DNA of 64,000 bases from Actinomycetota bacterium (lineage in GTDB: Bacteria; Actinomycetota; Thermoleophilia; Solirubrobacterales; Solirubrobacteraceae). The stretch is from the NCBI GenBank assembly GCA_005888335.1, contig VAWY01000121.1:44513-108512 (forward strand). Direction: 5' to 3'. The notes under the pieces are model-generated. The model worked only from the letters and a program-made list of their open reading frames with translations. It searched no databases and was not told the origin of the DNA. The number at the start of each line of letters is the position of its first letter. Position 1 is the first letter of the stretch. The position numbers and the translations under genes were made by a program. This document shows, one piece after another, positions 32,250 through 40,648 of this stretch.

Positions 32250-32924
32250 CTACGCCGCGAACAGCGTCAGGTCGGGCTCGCGCTCGCCGCGCAGGACCTC
32301 GAGGTCGACCTCGACGCAGGCGATGCCGCGCGCCTCGGCGAGCACGCGGGCCTGCGGCTTGACGAGCTGCGCGGCAAGCACGCCGCGGCACGACCCCAGC
32401 GCGGGATCGAGCCGGATGCGCTCGAGGTAGCGCGTCAGCTGCTCGACGGCCTCGATCGTCCCGATCCGCTTGATCTCGACGGCGACCCACTCGTCCTCGC
32501 CGTCGCGGCACATGAGGTCGACCGGCCCGATGTCCGTCGGCCACTCGCGCCGCACGAGCCGCAGCCCCTCGCCGCACCACTCGGGCGCGGCGGCCAGCTC
32601 CTCCTGCAGGTCGCGCTCGACGCCGTCCTTCTCCAGCGCGGCGGCCTCGCCCATGTCGTGCGTGACGTCGGAGAGCACCTCGACGACCCTGATGTCGAGC
32701 CGGTCCTCGCCCTTGACCTTGCGCACCACGATCGAGCCGGCCGCCTCCTCCATGACGCACGGCGGCGTCATCCAGTTCTGGGGCTTGACTTTCTGGCCGC
32801 CGCCGTCTGACCACACCATGAACGTGCCGTCGGGCTTGATCATCAGCAGGCGGACCGCCTCGGGCAGGTGGGTCGTCAGCCGGCCCGTGTAGTCGATGGA
32901 GCAGCGTGCCACGATCAGCCGCAT
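32250..32924 (-). CDS. nucS: Endonuclease NucS (mismatch-specific)
   Basis: 224 residues, the normal length. It begins MRLIVARCSIDYTGRL, followed by VRLLMIKPDGTFMVWSDGG and KPQNWMTPP of the N-terminal DNA-binding domain. The RecB-like nuclease domain has the motif GPVDLMCRDGEDEWVAVEIKR with the catalytic Asp and the ExK pair. NucS replaces MutS/MutL in actinobacterial and archaeal mismatch repair and cuts both strands at mismatches. The ATG overlaps the start codon of a divergent small reading frame (CATG). A degraded second copy of its 5' end lies at about 34.6-34.76 kb. Confidence 0.95.
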   Translation of the reverse strand: MRLIVARCSIDYTGRLTTHLPEAVRLLMIKPDGTFMVWSDGGGQKVKPQNWMTPPCVMEEAAGSIVVRKVKGEDRLDIRVVEVLSDVTHDMGEAAALEKDGVERDLQEELAAAPEWCGEGLRLVRREWPTDIGPVDLMCRDGEDEWVAVEIKRIGTIEAVEQLTRYLERIRLDPALGSCRGVLAAQLVKPQARVLAEARGIACVEVDLEVLRGEREPDLTLFAA

Positions 32925-33126
32925 GGAGCGCGTAAACGTACGGCGGCTGCCGGACGACTGGGGCGCGGAGGAGGAGGCCCTGCTCCATGCGATCGACGAT
33001 GCCACCGCGACGCCGATCTACATCGCCTACCACCTCGTTCCGGAGTGGTGTGACGGCCTGCACGCGGCGATCGACGAGCTCGAGGTGTTCGCGACGAGAC
33101 GCGCTGACGTTTCGGACTCGCACTGA
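32923..33126 (+). CDS. Small reading frame of unknown function divergent from nucS
   Basis: 67 residues from ATG 32923 (MERVNVRRLPDDWGAEEEAL). The N-terminal 30-base block encoding VRRLPDDWGA recurs exactly at 33808-33837. A worn copy of the first 11 codons recurs at 34761-34788 beside the nucS remnant. It looks partly globular (ATATPIYIAYHLVPEWCDGLHAAIDEL). It may be the intact or truncated member of a repeated gene, or only a conserved 5' junction. No family recognised. Confidence 0.4.
   Translation: MERVNVRRLPDDWGAEEEALLHAIDDATATPIYIAYHLVPEWCDGLHAAIDELEVFATRRADVSDSH
32939..32968 (+). repeat. 30-base direct repeat, first copy
   Basis: An exact 30-base match to 33808-33837, encoding the same residues (RRLPDDWGA) in the same relative frame. 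The sequence on either side is unrelated beyond a few bases. Confidence 0.85.
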
Positions 33127-33467
33127 TCGAGCATCTGATTCTCCGCCTCGACCGCGCCAGCATCGACGACTCCGACGGCGGCCTCGCCGAAGCGTTCGGG
33201 CGCATCGAGCCCGTCCATGCGCGCACAGCGTCCGCGCACCGTGAGGATCCGAACGCGCTCGCCGACCGGCTGGTGCAGTTCGCCCACACGCTTGACGTAG
33301 AGCCCTTCGACAACGCCGTCACGACGCACGGGGACGTGCTCGGGAGGACAGGTTTGAGCGCGATCATCATCTCCACCGCTGAGGCTCGCCGCGCCGCAGG
33401 GAGCGGCGATGCCGTCCTCGACCGGCTCATCGCAGACGCGCGCGCTGCTCTACGAGAGGGCGCATGA
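33108..33467 (+). pseudogene. Fragment resembling the DUF6880 helical domain of SWIM zinc-finger proteins
   Basis: The frame is open from 33108 but has no start codon before GTG 33273. The translation shows IDDSDGGLAEAFGRI, then REDPNALADRLVQFAH and YADVLG-like THGDVLGRTGLSA. From memory this matches the IDDSDG ... PDPxALAxRL ... ADVLGxxGL pattern of the DUF6880 region that follows SWIM zinc fingers. The usual end (YRRLAE) is replaced by IIISTAEARRAAG. The zinc-finger part is absent. It is best read as a 3' remnant of a larger gene, not as a working protein. Confidence 0.5.
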
Positions 33468-33807
33468 CCGGTCGCCCGCGAGAGCGGTCGTCGAGAGCGC
33501 CGCCCGCGAGCTTGTCGATCTATTCATGTCTTACTGATTCTCGATAAGAGCCGATAAGACGGATAAGCACCGGGTGACCGAATCACATGCTTTGCGGCCT
33601 GTGGCTCCGGACCGAGCCCGGCGCTGCGCGCGCCGGCTGACGTGGTCGTGGTCGACGACCGTCGTCCAATCGCGACCACGCGCCGAAGTGCTGCTGGACC
33701 GACTGCGCCGCGGCCATACCGAGCAGTCCAACTGAGCATCGCGTCCGACGAGCGCAGGCGGCCGCGCGCCGACGTGCGGTGTGTACGGGTTGTCGTGGGG
33801 TCGCATC

Positions 33808-33837
33808 TACGGCGGCTGCCGGACGACTGGGGCGCGG
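33808..33837 (+). repeat. 30-base direct repeat, second copy
   Basis: Identical to 32939-32968. After the repeat the sequence diverges at once (GCGGGCCTGACTG instead of GCGGAGGAGG), and the shared frame stops far downstream without family similarity. Confidence 0.85.
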
Positions 33838-33931
33838 GCCTGACTGAAACCTGCGCGGTCTTTCCGACACCGCGAAGTCCCGTCAACGCGATCGCCGCGG
33901 CGGCTGAAAACCCCACGCCGTGCCACAACCT

Positions 33932-33942
33932 AGTGCTACACT
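33932..33942 (+). promoter_or_regulatory. Toxin-antitoxin promoter with AGTG-CTA-CACT operator
   Basis: The perfect palindrome AGTGCTACACT overlaps the -10 hexamer TACACT (33937-33942), seven bases before the antitoxin ATG. Phd/YefM antitoxins repress their own operons by binding short palindromes over the -10. A leaderless transcript is likely, as there is no ribosome binding site. Confidence 0.6.
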
Positions 33943-33949
33943 GTCGCAC

Positions 33950-34192
33950 ATGCAGGTCAGCGTCCGCGAGCTGCGCAACCGGACCGCCGAGGTCGTCGCC
34001 GCCGTCCAGGCCGGCCAGCCCGTGACGCTGACCAGCCGCGGCGAACCCGTCGCCGACATCGTCCCCCACCGCCGCCGCGCCCGATGGCTGCCCGGCGGCT
34101 GGCTGCGCGAGCAGCTCGCCGAGCGACAGGCCGACGCGGGGCTCACAGCGGACCTCGATCGTTTGGCCGGCCAGACGATCGACGAGCTGTGA
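33950..34192 (+). CDS. Phd/YefM-type antitoxin
   Basis: 80 residues. The N-terminal DNA-binding domain is typical (MQVSVRELRNRTAEVVAAVQ, then PVTLTSRGEPVADIVP). The C-terminal part (LREQLAERQADAGLTADL, GQTIDEL) is the toxin-binding tail. It should neutralise the PIN toxin encoded directly downstream, whose GTG overlaps this TGA (GTGA), and repress the operon through the AGTGCTACACT palindrome. Confidence 0.93.
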   Translation: MQVSVRELRNRTAEVVAAVQAGQPVTLTSRGEPVADIVPHRRRARWLPGGWLREQLAERQADAGLTADLDRLAGQTIDEL

Positions 34193-34581
34193 GCCGCGGG
34201 CTGCTCGACACCTCGGTCTTCATCGCGCGCGAGCAGCGGCGGCGACTGGGCGACCTGCCCGACGAGGCGGCGATCTCGGTGATCACGCTCGGCGAGCTGG
34301 AGCTCGGTGTGCTGGCCGCCGCCGACGAGACGGCTCGCTCTCAGCGCGCCGACACGCTTTCCCTGGCGAGGGCCGCGGATCCGATTCCCGTCAGCGAGCC
34401 CGTCATGAGCGCCTTCGCCCGACTCGTCCACGACTGCCGGCGCGTCAACGTGCGTCCCAAGGTCCTCGACGCACTGATCGCCGCGACGGCCGTCGCACAT
34501 GGACTCCCGATCGTCACCCAGGATGAGGACTTCGACGCCATCGCCGCGGCACATCCCGGGCTCGCGGTGCACCGCGTCTGA
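34189..34581 (+). CDS. vapC: VapC-type PIN-domain ribonuclease toxin
   Basis: 130 residues from GTG 34189. Conserved acidic residues of the PIN active site are present: Asp in GLLDTSVFIAREQ, Glu in TLGELELGVL, Asp in KVLDALIAATAVAHGLPIV and Asp in TQDEDFDAI. VapC toxins cut tRNA or rRNA and stop translation. The pair lies in the disturbed region next to gene remnants, a common place for toxin-antitoxin modules. Confidence 0.93.
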   Translation: MSRGLLDTSVFIAREQRRRLGDLPDEAAISVITLGELELGVLAAADETARSQRADTLSLARAADPIPVSEPVMSAFARLVHDCRRVNVRPKVLDALIAATAVAHGLPIVTQDEDFDAIAAAHPGLAVHRV

Positions 34582-34599
34582 CTGCGGCCCGAAGAAGTC

Positions 34600-34760
34600 A
34601 GCGGCCGTCGTCCAGCAGTTCTGGGGCTTGTAGCCGCCCGCGTCGGGACCATCACGAACCCGTCGCTCTTGACCATGATCAGCCGCAGCGCCTCCGGCAG
34701 CCGCGCCTGCAGCAGGCGGCCGGTGTAGGTGACCTCGCAGCGGGCGACGATCAGGCGCAC
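34600..34760 (-). pseudogene. Frameshifted, truncated remnant of a second nucS gene
   Basis: From GTG 34760 the minus strand encodes MRLIVARCEVTYTGRLLQAR and LPEALRLIMVKSDGFVMV, clearly homologous to the start of NucS at 32250-32924. After VMV the frame is lost. One base over, DAGGYKPQN and W-T follow, matching the KPQNWMTPP block of NucS. Nothing of the nuclease domain follows; the next bases belong to the vapC end. The divergence from the intact copy suggests an old duplication or a fragment acquired from a relative. Confidence 0.8.
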
Positions 34761-34792
34761 GGAGCGCGCAACGTACGGCGGCCGCCGGACGG

Positions 34793-35113
34793 TTACAGCT
34801 TGCGCGCCCGCACGGCGGTGCCGTAGGCGCAGATCTCGGTCCAGGTCGACCCGAGCTCGGAGGTGTCGAACCGGAACGCGATGACGGCGTTGGCGCCCCT
34901 GCTGTCCGCCTCGTCGGTCAGCCGCTGCTCGGCCTCCTCGCGCCCGGCCGCCAGCATCTTCGTCATGCCGCGCAGCTCGCCGCCCACCAGGGACTTGAAG
35001 AACGCTCCGATCTGGGAGCCGACGTTGCGCGAGCGCACGGTCAGGCCGAAGACGCCGCCGATCACCTCCTCGATCTCGTAGCCCGGGAGGTCGTTCATCG
35101 TCGTGATGATCAT
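34793..35113 (-). CDS. YbjQ/UPF0145 family protein
   Basis: 106 residues with the full family pattern: TTMNDLPGYEIEEVIGGVFG, SRNVGSQIGAFFKSLVGGEL and GANAVIAFRFDTSELGS. It is a small, probably pentameric protein of unknown function. It uses a TAA stop, rare in this window. The G+C of its 5' flank (AAAAGAGAATCA) is lower than the surroundings. It lies directly downstream of the nucS remnant. Confidence 0.9.
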   Translation of the reverse strand: MIITTMNDLPGYEIEEVIGGVFGLTVRSRNVGSQIGAFFKSLVGGELRGMTKMLAAGREEAEQRLTDEADSRGANAVIAFRFDTSELGSTWTEICAYGTAVRARKL

Positions 35114-35193
35114 GCGAAAAGAGAATCACGCCTCGCGCGCTGACGCCCGCGGGGGTACGGTTCGATCGGGGGCGCTTCGAAGGAGGGACAAGG

Positions 35194-36075
35194 ATGCATG
35201 TCGAGCCGCTGCCGAGCCGGGACTGGCTTCCCCACCTGTTCGCCGCGAGGCCACGCGCACAGCAGGCCGTGCTCGTCGGCGCCATCCCGCTCGCCTTCGG
35301 CGTGCTGTGCGGCTGGGTCGCCGGCGTGAGCGAGCTGCTGTACACGATCCTCACGGTGCCCGTCGCCCTCTCGGCGACCGTGTTCGCGGGGTTCGAGCAC
35401 CGCGGCGCGAGGGACGGGGCGCTGCGCGGCGCGGTCGCGGGCGCCGTCTTCGGCCTGGGGGTCGTGCTCGCCCGCGCGGTCATCGGCGGCGACGCGAAGG
35501 TCAACCTCCCCCACCCGCTGATCGTGCTCGCGGTCGCCACGTCCATCGCCGCTTCGCTGGCCGCCGCGGCCGGGGGCCACTGGCGCGAGGCCGCGGAGAG
35601 GGGACGCGTCTTCGATCACACCGCGATCTCGCGTCACGAGGTGATCGGGATGGCGGCCGGCGCCCTGCTCGTCGCCTCGATGTTCCTGCCGTGGTTCACG
35701 ACGAGCGACACGAACCCGAACTCGCACCTCGCCGGCAAGAGCGGCGGCGCGGGCGTCAACGCGTGGCAGGTCTTCCACACCTTCGACATCCTGCTCGTGC
35801 TCGTCGCGTCGGTCCCGTTCGTCCTGACCTGGATCCTCGCCCGCGGCCACGAGCTGTCGTGGAAGCCCGGCGAGTGGTCGGTCGTCAACGGGGCCGCCGG
35901 GTTCGTGCTGATCCTGTGCAACGGCGTGATCCTCGGTCGACCGGGCGACAGCGTCGAGATCGGCCTCGGGATCGGCTACTTCGTCGCCCTGCTGGGCGCG
36001 GCCGGCCTGATCGCCGCCGGCTACGGGCGCCAGGCGATGTACACGCAGGTGCGCAAGCCGCCCGGCGTCCTCTAG
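35194..36075 (+). CDS. Multi-pass membrane protein of unknown function
   Basis: 293 residues, about eight hydrophobic segments (for example VGAIPLAFGVLCGWVAGV, LLVASMFLPWFTT, FDILLVLVASVPFVLTWIL). A strong ribosome binding site (AAGGAGGGA) precedes the ATG. The FLPWFTT-loop-FDILL arrangement recurs in uncharacterised actinobacterial membrane proteins. No transport or enzyme motif is visible. It is transcribed alone, with convergent neighbours. Confidence 0.8.
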   Translation: MHVEPLPSRDWLPHLFAARPRAQQAVLVGAIPLAFGVLCGWVAGVSELLYTILTVPVALSATVFAGFEHRGARDGALRGAVAGAVFGLGVVLARAVIGGDAKVNLPHPLIVLAVATSIAASLAAAAGGHWREAAERGRVFDHTAISRHEVIGMAAGALLVASMFLPWFTTSDTNPNSHLAGKSGGAGVNAWQVFHTFDILLVLVASVPFVLTWILARGHELSWKPGEWSVVNGAAGFVLILCNGVILGRPGDSVEIGLGIGYFVALLGAAGLIAAGYGRQAMYTQVRKPPGVL

Positions 36076-36086
36076 ACCCCCGGCGC

Positions 36087-37346
36087 TCAGGCGGCTTCGC
36101 CGGCCGTCTGCAGCTCGCGCGGCGCCCGCTCGCGCATCCGCTCGAGGAGATCGACGACCTCGGGGTCGGGCGCGAGCGACAGCGCGTGCTCGCACGCCGC
36201 GATGCAGTCGCCGACGCGGTCCGTCCGCGCCAGCGCGTGGGCGTAGCGGCCCCAGGCCTGCGCGTCGTCGGGGGCGAGCAGCGTCGCCTGCTCGCAGGCG
36301 GCGACCTCGCCGCCGACGTCGCCGGCCAGGTGGTAGGCCAGCGCGAGGTCGAGCAGACCCTCGGCGGTCGGCGCCAGGCGGCGGGCGCGGTCGAGCGCGC
36401 GGATCGCGCGCTCGCGGTCGCCGAGGCGCAGCCGCAGCCGCCCGGCGCGCTCCCACGCCGACGCGTCGGCGGGCGCGGCCGCCACACCGCGGTCGGCGGC
36501 GTCGGCGGCCAGGTCGAGCGCGCCCATCGCCTCGTAGATGCGCGAGGCGAAGCGATGCGGCGTGGGGCGCTGGCCGTCGACGCGCGCCCAATCGCGTACC
36601 GCGCGACCCGCGGCGGTCAGGTCGCCGGCCTGGAAGAACGCGAGCGTCATGAGCCGCAGGACGGCGGCGTTGGACGGCTCGGCGTCGCGCGCGTAGACGA
36701 GCCGCTGGGCGGCGAGCTTGAAGTCCCCCTCGGCCATGGCGTGCTGGGCGGCCGTCATGAACCGCTGCACGCGCTCGGCGCCGGGGTCGGGCTTGGAGAA
36801 GTCGACGAACTGCAGCGACCCGGCCGGGACCGTGCGCACGCCCGGCTGGAACTTGACGCGCGCCCACTGCTGGACGTTGTCGCCGTCGCCGGTGAAGTAG
36901 ATGCCGCTGACCGTCCCCACGCCCCACTCCGGGTAGCTCAGGCAGCGGGCGTAGCGGTGGACGACCGAGTGGTCGGGGACGCGGTGGCCGAACGGGTCGT
37001 GCTTGGCGCGGTCGGCCGCATGCTCGCGGGCGCGCTGCTCGGCCTCGTAGGCGCGCCGGCCGGCCTCGGCCCGCGCCCGGCGCGCCGCCGCCGCGCTGAC
37101 CTTGACCGCGTTGCGCGACACCCGCCCGCCGCGGGAGCCCTCGGCGAGCTGCTCGAGCTGGTCGGCCGCCTCGTTGATCGCCTTGAGGTGGCGCTCGTGC
37201 TCGAACTGCTTGCCCGGAGGGGCGAGATCCGGGTGCCAGATCTTCGCCAGGCGGCGCCGGGCGAGCTGGACCTCGCGCTTGCCGAACGGCGGCTCGAGCT
37301 CGAGGAGGAGGATCGACTGCTCGAGATCGAGGACGTTGGCGGCCAC
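36087..37346 (-). CDS. J-domain-like protein with TPR repeats
   Basis: 419 residues from GTG 37346. The N-terminal 65 residues resemble a DnaJ J-domain, with helix RREVQLARRRL-like content and the HPD tripeptide in AKIWHPDLAPPGKQ. A linker rich in Ala/Arg and a beta region (CLSYPEWGVGTVSGIYF, WARVKFQPGVRTVP) follow. From about residue 200 come tetratricopeptide repeats (GDLTAAGRAVRDWARV, GDRERAIRALDRARRLAPTA, ACEQATLLAPDDAQAW). The HPD suggests it can stimulate an Hsp70. The cargo is unknown. Confidence 0.8.
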   Translation of the reverse strand: MAANVLDLEQSILLLELEPPFGKREVQLARRRLAKIWHPDLAPPGKQFEHERHLKAINEAADQLEQLAEGSRGGRVSRNAVKVSAAAARRARAEAGRRAYEAEQRAREHAADRAKHDPFGHRVPDHSVVHRYARCLSYPEWGVGTVSGIYFTGDGDNVQQWARVKFQPGVRTVPAGSLQFVDFSKPDPGAERVQRFMTAAQHAMAEGDFKLAAQRLVYARDAEPSNAAVLRLMTLAFFQAGDLTAAGRAVRDWARVDGQRPTPHRFASRIYEAMGALDLAADAADRGVAAAPADASAWERAGRLRLRLGDRERAIRALDRARRLAPTAEGLLDLALAYHLAGDVGGEVAACEQATLLAPDDAQAWGRYAHALARTDRVGDCIAACEHALSLAPDPEVVDLLERMRERAPRELQTAGEAA

Positions 37347-37404
37347 CCATCGAGGGTACCGGCGTGTGAAGCGGCGCGCCCTCGGGCACACGGATTAACT
37401 GACC

Positions 37405-37800
37405 ATGCCCGATCGAGCGATCATCCCGCTCTTCGCCGCCGTGGCGACGGGCTTCATCGGCGGCACGATCGGCGCGGTGACGCAGACGTTCTCCCCCGGC
37501 TCGGTGATCATCGGCCTCGTCCTCGGCGCCCTCGTCTTCGGGAGCGGGTTCGTTAGCGTCATCAAGGCCCCCGGCGAGGAGTCCGAGCGCTGGATCGTCG
37601 GCGCGATGCGCGGCGCCTGCGCGGCGGCGTGCTTCGGCTTCCTCTTCGCGGGCCTTCTCGCCGCGCTGCGCGACGGGAAGCTGCTCGGCTTCGTCTGGCT
37701 CGCGCTCGCGGTCTTCTTCGGCGTGCTGCTGACCCAGTTCCGCGTCCGCGACCGCGGCCAGCTGCGCGAGTACGGCGGGCGAGGCCAGCCCACCGCGTAG
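37405..37800 (+). CDS. Small membrane protein of unknown function
   Basis: 131 residues with four hydrophobic stretches: IIPLFAAVATGFIGGTIGAV, VIIGLVLGALVFGSGFVSV, ACAAACFGFLFAGLLAAL and LLGFVWLALAVFFGVLLTQF. The tail is polar (RVRDRGQLREYGG). I recognise no family. It lies 24 bases upstream of ettA on the same strand, though ettA appears to have its own -10 element. Confidence 0.75.
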   Translation: MPDRAIIPLFAAVATGFIGGTIGAVTQTFSPGSVIIGLVLGALVFGSGFVSVIKAPGEESERWIVGAMRGACAAACFGFLFAGLLAALRDGKLLGFVWLALAVFFGVLLTQFRVRDRGQLREYGGRGQPTA

Positions 37801-37808
37801 AGCGCGGC

Positions 37809-37814
37809 TAGCCT
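37809..37814 (+). promoter_or_regulatory. Candidate -10 hexamer TAGCCT before ettA
   Basis: TAGCCT ends ten bases before ATG 37825, in the 24-base gap after the preceding stop codon. No ribosome binding site is visible. It fits the TANNNT leaderless pattern. Confidence 0.4.
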
Positions 37815-37824
37815 GGGTCGCCGC

Positions 37825-39480
<1,656 letters not shown>

Positions 39481-39497
39481 CGGCCCGCGCGGACTGG

Positions 39498-40466
39498 CTA
39501 GCCCGCGCCGCCGACCGGCGAGATGTCGCCGGTGCGGTGCCAGACCATCTGCTGCGGGAAGGGGATCTCGATGCCCTCCTCGTCAAACGCCTCGGCGATG
39601 CGCTCGCGCAGCAGGCGCGAGACGTCCCACTGGGCCGACGGCCGGGTGTCGACCGCCAGCCGAATGTCGATGCCGTTCGCGCCGAGTGATTCCACGCCCC
39701 AGATCTCAGGCTCCGTGATCACGTCGCTCCCGCTGTGCCAGACATCGTCCGCGACGCGCTTGATGACCGCGCGTGCATGCGCGAGGTCGGTGCCGTAGGC
39801 GACCTGGACGTCGAGCAGCGCGCGCGACCAGTGCTGGGACTTGTTGCCGACCCGGCGGATCTCGCCGTTGGGCACGTGCCAGAGGACGCCGTCGATCGAG
39901 CGAACCCGCGTGGTGCGCAGGCTCACCGCCTCGACCTTGCCCGACGCCTCGCCCAGGTCGACGACGTCGCCCACGCCGAACTGGTCCTCCACGAGGATGA
40001 AGAGGCCGGCCAGGAAGTCGCGCACGAGCGCCTGCGATCCGAAGCCGACGGCAAGGCCGACGACGCCCGCGCCGGCGAGCAGCGGGCCGAGGTCGATGCC
40101 GAGCTGGCCCAGGACCATGAACCCGGCGAAGGTCCAGATCACCACGCCGGCGATGCTGCGCAGGACGGTGGCCAGCGCCTCGACGCGCTGCTCGGATCGC
40201 AGGCTCAGCTCGTCGGTCTCGCGCAACGCCGAGCGCGCCTTCTCCTGCAGGCCGCCCGAGCCGAGGCGCAGCAGCGTCCGTTTGATGACCCGGCGCGCCA
40301 GCCGAGAAACGACAGCGGCGGCGACGATGATGAGCACGATCGCCAGCGGCCGGCCCAGCGCGACCTCGAGGAAGCGCGCCACGCCCGGCGAGGCGCCCGC
40401 GTCGAGGGCGGTGCGGCAGATGAAGCCAGGATCGGCGCCGCAGGCTTGCTCGGCGGAAGGCGGCAA
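39498..40466 (-). CDS. MscS family mechanosensitive channel
   Basis: 322 residues. An N-terminal membrane region (AIVLIIVAAAVVSRLA; IAGVVIWTFAGFMVLGQLGI) leads to the pore-lining helix pattern LLAGAGVVGLAVGFGSQALVRDFLAG. Then comes the beta domain (FGVGDVVDLGEASGKVEAV, TTRVRSIDGVLWHVPNGEI) of small-conductance channels. It should release solutes on hypo-osmotic shock. The 182 bases between it and the divergent PKD protein contain a strong hairpin. Confidence 0.93.
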   Translation of the reverse strand: MPPSAEQACGADPGFICRTALDAGASPGVARFLEVALGRPLAIVLIIVAAAVVSRLARRVIKRTLLRLGSGGLQEKARSALRETDELSLRSEQRVEALATVLRSIAGVVIWTFAGFMVLGQLGIDLGPLLAGAGVVGLAVGFGSQALVRDFLAGLFILVEDQFGVGDVVDLGEASGKVEAVSLRTTRVRSIDGVLWHVPNGEIRRVGNKSQHWSRALLDVQVAYGTDLAHARAVIKRVADDVWHSGSDVITEPEIWGVESLGANGIDIRLAVDTRPSAQWDVSRLLRERIAEAFDEEGIEIPFPQQMVWHRTGDISPVGGAG

Positions 40467-40524
40467 GCGTGCGAGGGTAGCGTGGGCGCCGCATCACGAA
40501 CGAGCGGCTCACACGCACCTGGCG

Positions 40525-40552
40525 AGTTTGCGCACGTTCGCGTGCGCAAACT
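40525..40552. repeat. Perfect hairpin with twelve-base arms and TTCG loop
   Basis: Arms AGTTTGCGCACG and CGTGCGCAAACT enclose TTCG, an extra-stable RNA tetraloop or, as DNA, a 28-base operator-like dyad. It lies between two divergent genes, where no terminator is expected. The bases just before it (ACCTGGCGAGTTTGCGCA) resemble the core of the repeats at 23.2 and 23.6 kb. Confidence 0.7.
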
Positions 40553-40648
40553 GACGAGGGCAAATCACGGGGCGATCGGTGCGTTCTGCGTTGAAGGTTG
40601 GTGCGTTCTCCCGTTCCGCGCGCGCCGGCGCCGGGCGACATTCCCCGC

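Larger units (their letters stand above)
33468..33949. other. 482-base stretch without a convincing gene
   Basis: It contains a patch of visibly lower G+C (about 33525-33600) with three GATAAG hexamers at 33543, 33553 and 33562. Next comes a coding-like but unrecognisable segment, then the second copy of the 30-base repeat at 33808-33837. The last part is the promoter of the toxin-antitoxin pair. Frames in either direction are short and without family resemblance. It looks like joined fragments of older genes. Confidence 0.6.

Noticed and set aside
32923..33467. One frameshifted gene joining the small frame after nucS to the DUF6880-like fragment
   Set aside because: The first part has no resemblance to the zinc-finger or linker part expected before DUF6880. 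The frames overlap by only 19 bases, so two separate remnants are more likely.
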